A stretch of 45,487 nt of DNA from Streptomyces niger (GTDB lineage: Bacteria > Actinomycetota > Actinomycetes > Streptomycetales > Streptomycetaceae). Of the stretch, positions 33,887 through 42,780 are shown piece by piece. The notes below the pieces were generated by a model, which was given only the letters and a program-made list of their open reading frames with translations, was not told where the DNA came from and ran no database searches. Both the position numbers and the translations under genes were made by a program. The stretch is from the NCBI RefSeq assembly GCF_000718305.1, contig NZ_JOFQ01000035.1, forward strand, positions 1 through 45,487. The letters are read 5' to 3'. Within the stretch, counting starts at the first letter, position 1. Each line of letters begins with the position of its first letter.

Positions 33887-34699
33887 GTGCATCTGACCCG
33901 CACCGCCCGGGCCGTGCTGGGCGTGCTCATGACCATGGGGCTGGCGATCGTCCACGTGCCCCTGCTCCTGGTCGTCCTCAACTCTTTCAACGCCGACCGC
34001 TCCTTCGCCTGGCCGCCCAGCGGGCTGACGGGCGAATGGTGGGTGCGCGCCGTGCGCAGTCAAGGTGTGCGGGACGCCCTGTGGACGTCCCTGCAGGCGG
34101 GTCTCGCCGCCACCGCCATCGCCCTGGTCCTCGGCGTACTCGCCGCCTTCGCCGTCCACCGGCACCGCTTCTTCGGCCGGCAGACGGTCTCGTTTCTGGT
34201 GGTGCTGCCGATCGCGCTGCCGGGCATCGTCACGGGCATCGCGCTCAACGCGGCGTTCCGTACCGTCCTGGACCCGCTCGGCATCGGCTTCGGCCTGTTC
34301 ACCGTGATCGTCGGCCATACGACCTTCTGCGTCGTCATCGTCTTCAACAACGTCGCCGCCCGGCTGCGCCGTATCGCGCCCTCGCTCGCCGAGGCCTCCG
34401 CCGATCTGGGCGCCCGCCCCGCCCAGACCTTCCGCCACGTCACCCTGCCCGCGCTGCGGTCGGCGTTGTTCGCAGGCGCCCTGCTCGCCTTCGCCCTCTC
34501 CTTCGACGAGATCGTGGTCACCACGTTCACCGCCGGGCCGGGGACGAAGACGCTGCCCATCTGGATCTACGAGAACCTGGCCCGCCCGAACCAGGCTCCG
34601 GTCATCAACGTCGTCGCCGCCCTGCTCATCGCGTTGTCGGTGATCCCGGTGTACGTGGCCCAGCGGCTCTCGTCGGACTCGGCCGGCGGGCGGTTGTGA
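33887..34699 (+). CDS. potC: Polyamine-type ABC transporter permease (PotC-like)
   Basis: About 270 residues with six membrane helices, starting ARAVLGVLMTMGLAIVHVPLLLVVLNSFN, which is the characteristic PotC opening. The EAA loop is EASADLGARPAQTFRHVTLPALRS, and the later segment ALSFDEIVVTTFTAG is typical of PotC. The GTG at 33887 has GAGGAGG seven bases upstream; longer readings to the left are not protein-like. The preceding 205 bp hold no recognisable gene. It forms the membrane pore with the PotB-like permease. Confidence 0.93.
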   Translation: MHLTRTARAVLGVLMTMGLAIVHVPLLLVVLNSFNADRSFAWPPSGLTGEWWVRAVRSQGVRDALWTSLQAGLAATAIALVLGVLAAFAVHRHRFFGRQTVSFLVVLPIALPGIVTGIALNAAFRTVLDPLGIGFGLFTVIVGHTTFCVVIVFNNVAARLRRIAPSLAEASADLGARPAQTFRHVTLPALRSALFAGALLAFALSFDEIVVTTFTAGPGTKTLPIWIYENLARPNQAPVINVVAALLIALSVIPVYVAQRLSSDSAGGRL

Positions 34700-34757
34700 G
34701 CGCGGGAAGCCATGAGCAGGTCAGCGACCGGCCGTGAGCAGGGCGGGGCCGTGGGGG

Positions 34758-35108
34758 CTACGCCGCGTTCTCCGCGAGCCACTTGCGGGCGATCTCGTCC
34801 AGTTCGGCGTCCCGTCCCGCCAGCATCATGCGGATCGTCTGCGCGTCACCACGCAGCGACCACGCCGGGTGCCCGAAGGTGGCCGGGTTGTTGCCCTCGA
34901 TGAGGAAGTGCGCCGGCCAGGCCGTTCCGTACCCGATCAGCGGCAGCCCGAGCAGCAGCTTCCGGCGCCGCCGCAGCAGCCCGTACGCCGAGACCGCGAG
35001 CCCGGTGAGCGTGCCCGTCAGGTGCACCCATCGAGTCGCGGCCTTGGAGTGCATCGCCACGTAGTACGGCCAGAACTCCTCGTAGCTGTTGAATTCCCGT
35101 GTCGTCAT
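34758..35108 (-). CDS. DUF962 / Mpo1-like membrane protein
   Basis: About 116 residues. EFNSYEEFWPYYVAMHSKAATRWVHLTGTL is the family N-terminus, whose conserved His residues (HSK and RWVHL) are the putative metal ligands. Two hydrophobic segments follow (LTGLAVSAYGLL and LLLGLPLIGYGTAWPAHFLIEGNNPATFGHPAWSL), with the diagnostic PAHF-E-N-P-TF-HP motif. The yeast homologue Mpo1 is a dioxygenase in fatty-acid alpha-oxidation; bacterial function is unproven. It is convergent with potC, 58 bp apart. The ATG at 35108 was chosen as homology starts directly there. Confidence 0.85.
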   Translation of the reverse strand: MTTREFNSYEEFWPYYVAMHSKAATRWVHLTGTLTGLAVSAYGLLRRRRKLLLGLPLIGYGTAWPAHFLIEGNNPATFGHPAWSLRGDAQTIRMMLAGRDAELDEIARKWLAENAA

Positions 35109-35179
35109 GGGCGGCACGTTAGCGTCGGTGCACAACGGCTGTCAGTGGCGTGCGCGACGACGGGCGGGGGCCACGCCTG

Positions 35180-36037
35180 TCAGTGGCGTCCGGCGAGCGA
35201 TTTCCGTGAGATGGGGAAGTCGAAGTAGGTGTCGGGGAACGTCTCCGGCTGGAAGGTGTAGTGCCACCACTCATACTCGTAGTTCACGAAGCCGGCCTTC
35301 TCCAGCCCCGCCTTGAGGAACAACCGGTTCTTCCGCTGCTCGCCCTTCACGCGCGGATCGAGGGTGTGCGCCAGGGTGTCGAAGCAGTCGAAGCCCGTGC
35401 CCATGTCGAGCGAGTTGTCGGGGAACCGGTCGTCCCGCGGGCCGTAGCACGGGTGCAGCGGCTCACCGGGCACGTACGGGCGGGTGGGCAGTGCAGGCAG
35501 CTTTGCCAGCGTCAGGTCGACCGTACTGCCACGACTGTGCCCGGATTTCTCGGCGATGTACCCGTCCTTGAAGAGCGTCGACTTGTCGACCTGTGGATAG
35601 AACTCGCCTTTCATACGCTGGTCGTCCAGGTCCTTGGCCCACTCCACGAAGTGGTTCACCGCCCGCTGCGGCCGGTAGCAGTCGTAGACCTTCAGGGTGT
35701 AGCCCTTCTTGAGGAACGACACCTGTGCCCGGTGCAGCGCGTTCGCCGCGTCCCGTGTGAGGAGACACATCGGCTTCTCGTAGCCAGTGACCGGCACGCC
35801 CATGAAGTTGTGCGGCGTGTAGTACCGGATCTCCTGCCGGATCGTCGGATCCACGTCGCGCAGCGCCACGAATTCCTTCGGGGCCCTCGGGTCCTTGGTG
35901 GGTGAGGCCTGCCCCGAAGCCGGATGTCCTTGCGGTTGCTGGGCCTGGGCGCCCGGGGGCAGCGCGGCGACGCATACCAGGGTGGCGGCAGTGACGGCGA
36001 GGCCGCGCAGCGCGGCAGCAAGTCTTGGCATGCCCAT
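35180..36037 (-). CDS. Secreted VanX-like D-alanyl-D-alanine dipeptidase (M15D)
   Basis: About 285 residues. An N-terminal signal peptide (core LRGLAVTAATLVCVAAL) ends with AQA at residue 32, so export is likely. The M15D catalytic residues are all present: zinc ligands His167 and Asp174 in SGHSRGSTVDLTL, catalytic Glu256 and zinc ligand His259 in YEWWHYTF. KVYDCYRPQRAV supplies the conserved Arg. The enzyme should hydrolyse D-Ala-D-Ala or related dipeptides outside the cytoplasm. No vanH, vanA or vanRS is in the window, so glycopeptide resistance is not implied; a wall-recycling role is more likely (inference). An in-frame ATG at 36031 is an equivalent start. Confidence 0.92.
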   Translation of the reverse strand: MGMPRLAAALRGLAVTAATLVCVAALPPGAQAQQPQGHPASGQASPTKDPRAPKEFVALRDVDPTIRQEIRYYTPHNFMGVPVTGYEKPMCLLTRDAANALHRAQVSFLKKGYTLKVYDCYRPQRAVNHFVEWAKDLDDQRMKGEFYPQVDKSTLFKDGYIAEKSGHSRGSTVDLTLAKLPALPTRPYVPGEPLHPCYGPRDDRFPDNSLDMGTGFDCFDTLAHTLDPRVKGEQRKNRLFLKAGLEKAGFVNYEYEWWHYTFQPETFPDTYFDFPISRKSLAGRH

Positions 36038-36111
36038 CGTCTACCAGGCCCGCACCAGCCTGCGGAAGACCACCACGCGGGGTCTGAGCGCCATCTCCGG
36101 GCCGGCGTCGG

Positions 36112-36529
36112 TCAGCTCGGCGTCAGTTCCACGACTGCCAGCCGATCCGCTGGATGGACCTCGCGCACCTCCAGCCCGGCCCGTGCCGCCAGCACCGTCA
36201 GGTCCGTGACGCCGCGCTCACGGCCACCGAAGTACACCAGCATCCGCAGGTCCATCGCCGTGTTGACTGCCTCCCCGCCCGCGCCGAACTTCTCCACCAC
36301 CAGGACCTTGCCCGTACGGCCGGCAGCCCAGGCGCAGCTTCTGAGGATCGCCACCGCCGCCTCGTCGTCCCAGTCGTGCAGCACGGCACACAGCAGATAG
36401 CCGCAGCGTCGCCGCGGTCCGGATGGCCATCGGCGTCACCAGGTCCGCCAGTTCCCCCACGTTCCGGGACGCGCCGCCGACCGGCACGCCGGGGCCCTCC
36501 CCGAGGTGTTCCGAAGTGTCTTCCCCCAT
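36112..36529 (-). pseudogene. O-methyltransferase remnant with internal deletion and frameshift
   Basis: The first 38 codons from 36529 give a normal start for a hydroxyneurosporene-type/plant-type SAM methyltransferase (NVGELADLVTPMAIRTAATLRL). The reading then jumps, near 36398-36410, straight into the C-terminal part of the same family in another frame (YLLCAVLHDWDDEAAVAILRSC, then KVLVVEKFG). About 200 codons holding most of the SAM-binding domain are missing. A C-terminal fragment of about 90 codons from 36384 remains open. No function is expected. It lies between the vanX-like and GH31 genes. Confidence 0.8.
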
Positions 36530-36564
36530 CACCGTCTCCGTCCGTCGGCCTGCTACGTGCCGTG

Positions 36565-39075
36565 TCATGCCTCGTCGCGTCCACCATGCGCGTCGGGTCC
36601 GGCTTCGCCGGCCTCGGCCCTCGTTTCGCCTCCGCGCACCCGTACCCGATAGCCCACCGGCTCCCCGTCCGGCCGGCTCACCACCACACGCCCCGACTCC
36701 CACTGCGACTCCATCCGTTCAACGCACGGACGCTCCCAACCGTCCCCGGAATCCGGCACGACAAGTCCGCCGCCCTTACGCCCCTGCGCCGGAGCCCACA
36801 CTTCCAGTTCCACGTCGCCGTCCGCGCCCGCCACCGGCAGCACCGCGCCCGCCCGTGCCAGCACCGGAATCCGGGACAACGGCGCATCGACCATCACCCG
36901 CCCGGGCCCCTCGTACGCCTGCCCCGTCGTGGTGTCGTACCACCGCCCGCGCGGCAGGCGTACGGACCGCCGCCGCGCGCCCTCTTCCAACACCGGCGCC
37001 ACCAGCAGCGAGTCCCCGAGCAGGAACGCGTCCTCACAATCACGCAGCGCCCGATCGCGCGGCGTGTTCCACCACAGCGGGCGTACGTAGGGCGCACCGG
37101 TCAGCCGGGCCAGCTGCCCCAGTGTGAACACGTACGGCAGCAGCCGCTCGCGTTCGAGGGCCGCCCCGCGGGCGTACGCCAGTACCTCGTCCCCGAACTC
37201 CCACGGTTCCCTGCGCCCCGTGTCATGCGCACAGTGCGTACGGAACAGCGGCAGGTAGGCCCCCAGCTGGAACCACCGCAGATACAGCTCGGCCGACGGC
37301 ACCTTCGAATAGCCGCCGATGTCCGGACCGCTGTACGGAACGCCGCACAGTCCCAGACCCAGCACCAGCGCCAAGGAAGCCCGCAGCCCCGGCCACCCGG
37401 TCGCCACGTCTCCCGACCACGTGCCTCCGTAGCGCTGGAGCCCGGCCCATCCGGAGCGAGAGAAGAGGAACGGACGCTCATCGGGGCGCAGCTCGCACAG
37501 CCCCTCATAGCCCGCACGTGCCATCGCCAGCCCGTAGACGTTGTGCGCCTCCCGGTGGTCCCCACCCCGGCCCTCCAGGGCGTGCCGCGCCGACCGGGGC
37601 AGCGTCGGCTCCCCGAACGCGACGAATGACGACGGCTCGTTCATGTCGTGCCACACGCCCGCGAACCCCTGAGCCAGCCGCTCCGCATACAGCCCGCCCC
37701 ACCATTTGCGCACCCGGGCGTCCGTGAAGTCGGGGAAGACCGCCTCACCCGGCCACACCACGCCCCGCACCTCACGCCCACGCGCCTCCCGCACGAACGC
37801 ATCGGCCGCCGCTCCGCTCTCGTACACCGCGTTCCCCGGCTCCGCCTTCACCCCCGGATCCACGATCGAAACCAGCCGCACGCCCTCCTGGCGCAGCTCG
37901 GAGGCGAGCCCCGGCAGATCGGGGAAGCGCGTACGGTCCACCGTGAACACCCGATGGCCGTCAAGGTGATCGATGTCCAGGTGGAGCGCCGTCAGCGGCA
38001 CACCGCGCGTCCGGTAACCGGCGACCACCCGCCGCACCTCCGCAGCATCACCGAAACCGAACCGGGCGTGCTGATGCCCAAGGGCCCAGCGGGGCGGCAG
38101 CGCGGGCGCCCCCGTGAGCGACGCCCAGCCGTGCAGTACCCGGGAAGGCGTACCCGTCAGCACCCAGTAGCGCAGCGGCCCGCCGTCCATCCGGACCTCA
38201 CAGGAACCGGCCCGGTCGTGCCCCGACCCCCTGCCCTCCTCACCCTCGTGCAGCGAGACCCGCCCGTCCCACGAGTTGTCGTGGAACACCAGGTGCGTAC
38301 CGGCGTCCGCCACGACCAGCTGCACCGGCATCGTCAGCGACAGCGGGTCGTCACCGGGCCCGAAAGCGCCCCCGGGGTCGGTGTTCCACAGCCGGTACGT
38401 GCCGTCCCGCAGCCGCGGTCCGCTCGCCCGGCCGCCCAGCCCGAAGAACCGCGCGTCCGCCGCCACCTCGGAGCGCTGCACCCACCGAGACACACCACCA
38501 CACGAACCGGTCCGCACGGCTTCCTCCGTGCCGTCGTCCCCGGACACCGCATCCTGGTCCGAGCGGCTCTCCGGCCGCGTGCCGTCTCCGTGGCCGGCCT
38601 CCGACACCACGTCCCACCACCGGGGCGGCAACTCCCGGCGCAGCACCACACCCCCCGGCGTACGGATCTCCACCGCGCCGAAGCGCGACACCGCGACCGT
38701 CACCCGCTCCGACACCACGCGCCAGCCGCCCTCGGTGTCGGGCTCCAGCTCCGCCCGACCGTCCGCCTCCGGCCCCGGCCCCACCAGCGCGTACGACGGC
38801 TCCGGCGTCGCACCGTCCCAGCCGCAGAAGACCGCGCCGCCCGACGTCACCCTGATCCGCAGCGAGGACCGCGCGAACCGCACCACCCCACCGCCCGGCT
38901 GCGGCTCGGCCCCCACCGCCGTACCCGGGACCCGCGCCCGCTCCGCACCCCGTGGCGGCAGCCCCGCGGCGTCGGCCCGCCTCCGCCGCAGCGCCGAGCG
39001 CACCGACAACCACCCCTGAGAAGTGCCCACTGCCCTGACCGTCCGTGCCGACCGCACCAGATCCCGCCCGTCCAT
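36565..39075 (-). CDS. Glycoside hydrolase family 31 alpha-glucosidase
   Basis: About 836 residues, the usual GH31 size. The N-terminal half is a beta-sandwich region; the catalytic barrel starts near residue 335 (PPRWALGHQHARFGF). The nucleophile is Asp477 in GVWHDMNEPSSF and the acid/base is Asp556 in GTWSGDVATGWPGL. LFSRSGWAGLQRY and DIGGY also match. It probably removes alpha-glucosyl residues from oligosaccharides; no signal peptide is visible, so a cytoplasmic location is likely. The start at 39075 begins MDGRDLVRSART; an in-frame ATG at 39114 would add 13 residues. No ribosome-binding site is strong. Confidence 0.92.
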   Translation of the reverse strand: MDGRDLVRSARTVRAVGTSQGWLSVRSALRRRRADAAGLPPRGAERARVPGTAVGAEPQPGGGVVRFARSSLRIRVTSGGAVFCGWDGATPEPSYALVGPGPEADGRAELEPDTEGGWRVVSERVTVAVSRFGAVEIRTPGGVVLRRELPPRWWDVVSEAGHGDGTRPESRSDQDAVSGDDGTEEAVRTGSCGGVSRWVQRSEVAADARFFGLGGRASGPRLRDGTYRLWNTDPGGAFGPGDDPLSLTMPVQLVVADAGTHLVFHDNSWDGRVSLHEGEEGRGSGHDRAGSCEVRMDGGPLRYWVLTGTPSRVLHGWASLTGAPALPPRWALGHQHARFGFGDAAEVRRVVAGYRTRGVPLTALHLDIDHLDGHRVFTVDRTRFPDLPGLASELRQEGVRLVSIVDPGVKAEPGNAVYESGAAADAFVREARGREVRGVVWPGEAVFPDFTDARVRKWWGGLYAERLAQGFAGVWHDMNEPSSFVAFGEPTLPRSARHALEGRGGDHREAHNVYGLAMARAGYEGLCELRPDERPFLFSRSGWAGLQRYGGTWSGDVATGWPGLRASLALVLGLGLCGVPYSGPDIGGYSKVPSAELYLRWFQLGAYLPLFRTHCAHDTGRREPWEFGDEVLAYARGAALERERLLPYVFTLGQLARLTGAPYVRPLWWNTPRDRALRDCEDAFLLGDSLLVAPVLEEGARRRSVRLPRGRWYDTTTGQAYEGPGRVMVDAPLSRIPVLARAGAVLPVAGADGDVELEVWAPAQGRKGGGLVVPDSGDGWERPCVERMESQWESGRVVVSRPDGEPVGYRVRVRGGETRAEAGEAGPDAHGGRDEA

Positions 39076-39412
39076 ACTGCTCAGCCTGCCATCAGCGCAC
39101 CCCGGTGCAGGCATCGTTCAGCCTCCGTTCACCTGCGTTGACCTGCTGTGTCCGCAAAAGAGACACCGTGCTCCAGGTCCTCCGGCCCGGCGCGGGGCGC
39201 GCCGCTCACACCGTGTCCGCGCCACACACCATTCCCCCTGAATGTGGGGCGTCCACCCTGGTGCCGAAGACGATCACATGGCATCGTCCTGAGCAGTCGT
39301 GTCCTGCGCACCCCTACGGACGCGTCGGGCGCCACCGGGCGGGACGGGCCGGCGGCACCGCCCACCGCGGCGCACGGACCGGCACACCAGCCGTGTACAG
39401 CCCGGGAGCCGC
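39076..39412. other. Divergent intergenic region between GH31 and acetoacetyl-CoA synthetase genes
   Basis: This 337-bp gap has TTGACC at about 39137 as a possible -35 element, and an inverted repeat GACGAT...ATCGTC with an 8-nt centre at 39269-39288. The remainder is high-GC without a supported gene. Promoters for both flanking genes must lie here. Confidence 0.5.
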
Positions 39413-41425
39413 ATGATGACCACCGCACCGCAGCCCGCAACCCACCCGGAGCCCCTGTGGCAACCCGGCGCGGACCGTATCGCCGGAGCACAGGTCACCC
39501 GCTTCCAGGAATGGGCCGCCGCCCAGTACGACGCGCCCGCAGCCACACAAGGCGACCCGATCACGAGCTACGCCGCACTCCACCGCTGGTCCGTCGAAGA
39601 ACTCAGCACCTTCTGGCGCGCCACCGCCGAATGGTTCGACGTCCGCTTCAGCACGCCCTACGACACCGTGCTGGCCGACGCCACCATGCCCGGCGCCCGC
39701 TGGTTCACCGGCTCCACCCTCAACTACGCCGAGCACGCCCTGCGCGCCGGCGAAGACCCCGCCAGGGCCCACGAACCGGCCCTGCTGCATGTCGACGAGA
39801 GCCACGACCCCACCCCCGTCACCTGGGCCGAGCTGCGCGCACAGGTAGGCTCGCTCGCCGCCGAACTCCGCCGCCTCGGCGTCCGCCCCGGCGACCGCGT
39901 CAGCGGCTACGTACCCAACATCCCGCAGGCCGTCGTCGCCCTCCTGGCCTCCGCCGCAGTCGGCGCCGTCTGGACCTCCTGCGCACCCGACTTCGGCGCC
40001 CGCAGCGTCCTGGACCGCTTCCAGCAGGTCGAACCGGTCGTCCTGTTCACCGTCGACGGCTACCGCTACGGCGGCAAGGAACACGACCGCCGCGCCACCG
40101 TCACCGAGCTGCGCGCCGAACTGCCCAGCCTCACCGCCGTCGTGCACATCCCCCTGCTCGGCACGGAGGCCCCCGAAGGCGCGCTCCACTGGGACGACGT
40201 CGTCTCCCACACCGAAGAGCCGGTCTTCGAACAGGTGCCGTTCGACCACCCCCTGTGGGTGCTCTACTCCTCCGGCACCACCGGCCTCCCCAAGGCCATC
40301 GTCCAGTCCCAGGGCGGCATCCTCCTCGAACACCTCAAGCAGGCCGGACTCCACTGCGACCTCGGACCCGGCGACCGCTTCTTCTGGTACACCTCCACCG
40401 GCTGGATGATGTGGAACTTCCTCGTCGCCGGCCTCCTCGTGGGCTCCACGATCGTCCTCTACGACGGCAGCCCCGGCTTCCCCGAGACCGGCGCGCAGTG
40501 GCGGATCGCCGAACGCACCGGAGCCACCCTCTTCGGTACCTCCGCCGCATACGTCATGGCCTGCGCCAAGGCCGGGGTCCACCCCGGACGCGACTACGAC
40601 CTTTCCCGCGTCACATGCGTCGCCACCACCGGTTCCCCGCTCCCTCCGGACGGCTTCCGCTGGCTCCACGACGAAGTCGCCGAAGACCTGTGGATCGCCT
40701 CCGTCAGCGGCGGCACCGACGTCTGCAGCTGCTTCGCAGGCGCCGTACCCACCCTCCCCGTCTACATCGGCGAGCTGCAGGCCCCCTGCCTCGGCACCGA
40801 CCTCCAGGCCTGGGACCCGCAGGGCAAGCCCCTCACCGACGAGGTCGGCGAACTCGTCGTCACCAACCCGCTGCCCTCCATGCCCATCCACTTCTGGAAC
40901 GACCCCGACGGCAGCCGCTACCGGGGCAGCTACTTCGAGATGTACCCGGGCATCTGGCGGCACGGCGACTGGATCACCCTCACCGCACGCGGCACCGTCG
41001 TCATCCACGGCCGTTCGGACTCCACCCTGAACCGCCAAGGCGTCCGTATGGGCTCGGCCGACATCTACGAAGCCGTCGAACGACTCCCCGAAATCCGCGA
41101 ATCCCTCGTCATCGGCCTCGAACTCCCCGACGGCGGCTACTGGATGCCCCTCTTCGTGCACCTCGCCGAAGGCGCCACCCTCGACGACGACCTGCGTGGC
41201 CGCATCAAGCAGACCATCCGCACCCAGCTCTCGCCGCGCCACGTCCCCGACGACATCATCGAGGCCCCCGGCGTGCCGCACACGCTCACCGGCAAGCGCA
41301 TCGAAGTACCGGTCAAGCGGCTGCTCCAGGGCACCCCGCTGGAAAAGGCGGTCAACCCCGGCTCCGTCGACAACCTCGAACTCCTCAGGTTCTACGAGCG
41401 GATCGCCGCCGACCGCGCTCAGTGA
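39413..41425 (+). CDS. Acetoacetyl-CoA synthetase (acetoacetate-CoA ligase)
   Basis: About 670 residues of the ANL adenylating family. The core A3 motif is LYSSGTTGLPKAIVQSQGG (about 284-302). GGTDVCSCFAG is the aromatic/substrate motif typical of acetoacetyl-CoA synthetases. HGDWITL and HGRSDSTLNRQGVRMGSADIYE form the hinge, and the C-terminal acetylatable lysine lies in LTGKRIEVPVKRLLQG. The early WFDVRF and YAEHALRAGED segments separate it from acetyl-CoA synthetase. It activates acetoacetate to acetoacetyl-CoA in the cytoplasm. ATG at 39413 or 39416; GGGAG lies upstream. A strong hairpin follows the stop codon. Confidence 0.95.
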   Translation: MMTTAPQPATHPEPLWQPGADRIAGAQVTRFQEWAAAQYDAPAATQGDPITSYAALHRWSVEELSTFWRATAEWFDVRFSTPYDTVLADATMPGARWFTGSTLNYAEHALRAGEDPARAHEPALLHVDESHDPTPVTWAELRAQVGSLAAELRRLGVRPGDRVSGYVPNIPQAVVALLASAAVGAVWTSCAPDFGARSVLDRFQQVEPVVLFTVDGYRYGGKEHDRRATVTELRAELPSLTAVVHIPLLGTEAPEGALHWDDVVSHTEEPVFEQVPFDHPLWVLYSSGTTGLPKAIVQSQGGILLEHLKQAGLHCDLGPGDRFFWYTSTGWMMWNFLVAGLLVGSTIVLYDGSPGFPETGAQWRIAERTGATLFGTSAAYVMACAKAGVHPGRDYDLSRVTCVATTGSPLPPDGFRWLHDEVAEDLWIASVSGGTDVCSCFAGAVPTLPVYIGELQAPCLGTDLQAWDPQGKPLTDEVGELVVTNPLPSMPIHFWNDPDGSRYRGSYFEMYPGIWRHGDWITLTARGTVVIHGRSDSTLNRQGVRMGSADIYEAVERLPEIRESLVIGLELPDGGYWMPLFVHLAEGATLDDDLRGRIKQTIRTQLSPRHVPDDIIEAPGVPHTLTGKRIEVPVKRLLQGTPLEKAVNPGSVDNLELLRFYERIAADRAQ

Positions 41426-41429
41426 TCGA

Positions 41430-41475
41430 ATGAGCCGCCGAAAACGCCTGCTCACAGACGTTTTCGGCGGCTCAT
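41430..41475 (+). terminator. Terminator hairpin after acetoacetyl-CoA synthetase
   Basis: A perfect 17-bp stem, left arm starting ATGAGCCGCCGAAAACG (41430-41446) and right arm CGTTTTCGGCGGCTCAT (41459-41475), with a 12-nt loop. It begins 5 bp after the stop codon. The stem has an A/T block near the loop end and no T-run afterwards. Confidence 0.85.
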
Positions 41476-41503
41476 CGCAGCCATTGTCAGACCCCTCGCT
41501 TAC

Positions 41504-41537
41504 GCTCAGTGAGCACATGAGTCGTCAGTGACGACTC
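41504..41537. promoter_or_regulatory. Two adjacent palindromes upstream of the 41601 gene
   Basis: GCTCAGTGAGC (41504-41514) and GAGTCGTC AGT GACGACTC (41519-41537) are both perfect inverted repeats with odd centres. They lie 64-97 bp before the next start codon, a position suited to operators. Which protein would bind them is unknown. Confidence 0.45.
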
Positions 41538-41600
41538 GCGAGCCGGATCGGCCCGTCAGCCGATCCGCGCCCGCTCACCAGCGTCATCAAGGGGGACACC

Positions 41601-42581
41601 ATGACCAGCACCGCACGCCGCGCCCAGCCCGGCGCCCAACGACGCACCACCCGACGCACCCGCGGCCCCGCGCGCCGCACCCGCCGCAGGACCGCCGCCG
41701 CACGCCGGCTGGCCCGTGAAATCCCCGGCACCCTCGCGATCCTCCCGACTCCCGAGGACCTCGCGGCCATGAGCCGCTACCGCACCTTCCCCTTCACCGG
41801 CCAGGATCACCTCGGCTACCTCCGCCGGCTCGACGGCCTGCTCCGCACCCGCGCCGCCCAGGGCCGGCACACGGCTCTCACCCTCTTCGACCCCGGCGAA
41901 TACGCCACCTACTGCACCGACACGGGAATCGACCCCGACCGGCCGGAGAGCCGTGCCCGCTACACCACCGAGGTGACCACCGCCGGCGCCACCGTCCCGT
42001 ACACCGGCCGGCGGATCACCGACACCCTGCCCGTACTCCTCGACGAAGCCGTCCGCCAGGACACCTGGGACCGGGCCAGCACGCTCCTGTCGACTGCCGG
42101 CCGTTGCCCCACCTGCGACGGCGACACCGGGCACGACGCCTTCGAGCACGCCTCCCAAGCCATGCTGCGGCTCCTCGGCGCCCTCGGCCCCGGCAGACAC
42201 CACGTCGTCTGCAGCGTCACCGCGAGCGGCGACAGCCCGCTCCTCGCGACGATGCACGCCACGACATACCCCGACGGCCGCCTGCACCTCGCCGAAGCGG
42301 AAGCACTGATCTTCTGCACCGTCCTCGCCGCCGGCTTCACCCTCGGCGGCGCCGGCGGCGTCGTCTCCCGCACCCTCGACGACCAGCACGGCGACGAGGT
42401 CCGCGGCTGGTCCCTCCGCGGCAGCTGGCTCACCGCCCTCACCGCGGCCGAGGTCTTCTCCGCGTACTGCACCGACGCCAGGACAGGCGACCCCGTGTCA
42501 CCCGAACCAGGCGTCGACTACCTCCCGGGCATCGCCCTGCCCGCTCCCGACTACCCCCACGAGCACTGCGGAGGCACGTGA
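41601..42581 (+). CDS. Conserved actinobacterial protein of unknown function
   Basis: About 326 residues. The first 40 are very Arg-rich (RRTTRRTRGPARRTRRRTAAARR) and could bind nucleic acid. The rest is a folded alpha/beta-like domain: PTPEDLAAMSRYRTFPFTGQDHLGYLRRLDGLLRTRAAQG at the start of the fold, a CPTCDGDTGHDAFEHASQAMLRLLG segment with one CxxC, and HHVVCSVTASGDSPLLATMHATTYPDGRLHLAEAEAL. The gene sits between acetoacetyl-CoA synthetase and ptsI, an arrangement I associate with Streptomyces chromosomes. No function is recognised. GGGGGAC lies before the ATG at 41601. Confidence 0.75.
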   Translation: MTSTARRAQPGAQRRTTRRTRGPARRTRRRTAAARRLAREIPGTLAILPTPEDLAAMSRYRTFPFTGQDHLGYLRRLDGLLRTRAAQGRHTALTLFDPGEYATYCTDTGIDPDRPESRARYTTEVTTAGATVPYTGRRITDTLPVLLDEAVRQDTWDRASTLLSTAGRCPTCDGDTGHDAFEHASQAMLRLLGALGPGRHHVVCSVTASGDSPLLATMHATTYPDGRLHLAEAEALIFCTVLAAGFTLGGAGGVVSRTLDDQHGDEVRGWSLRGSWLTALTAAEVFSAYCTDARTGDPVSPEPGVDYLPGIALPAPDYPHEHCGGT

Positions 42582-42589
42582 GGGTGAGC

Positions 42590-42619
42590 GCCACAGGGAG
42601 AGACGCCACAGGGAGAGAC
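42590..42619 (+). repeat. 15-bp tandem duplication after the 41601 gene
   Basis: GCCACAGGGAGAGAC is present twice in succession, beginning 9 bp after the stop codon. Confidence 0.9.
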
Positions 42620-42690
42620 ACGGAAGGCCCGGCGGACGACACCGGGGCACGACCCGCGCCCCGGTGACCAGCCCACGCCCCCGCATACGA

Positions 42691-42727
42691 CGATGGCCGC
42701 CCCGCCACACGGGCGGGGCGGCCATCG
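42691..42727. terminator. Bidirectional terminator between the 41601 gene and ptsI
   Basis: A perfect 16-bp GC-rich stem, left arm CGATGGCCGCCCCGCC and right arm GGCGGGGCGGCCATCG, with a 5-nt loop. It lies in the gap between convergent genes, about 54 bp from the ptsI stop. Confidence 0.85.
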
Positions 42728-42780
42728 ACACGGCACAGACCGCTGGGGGAGACCTCCGAACCGGGGCCCCGAGCGTCAGG

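Noticed and set aside
35180..36037. Glycopeptide resistance locus.
   Set aside because: Only a VanX-like dipeptidase is present, with an export signal; vanH, vanA and vanRS genes are absent.
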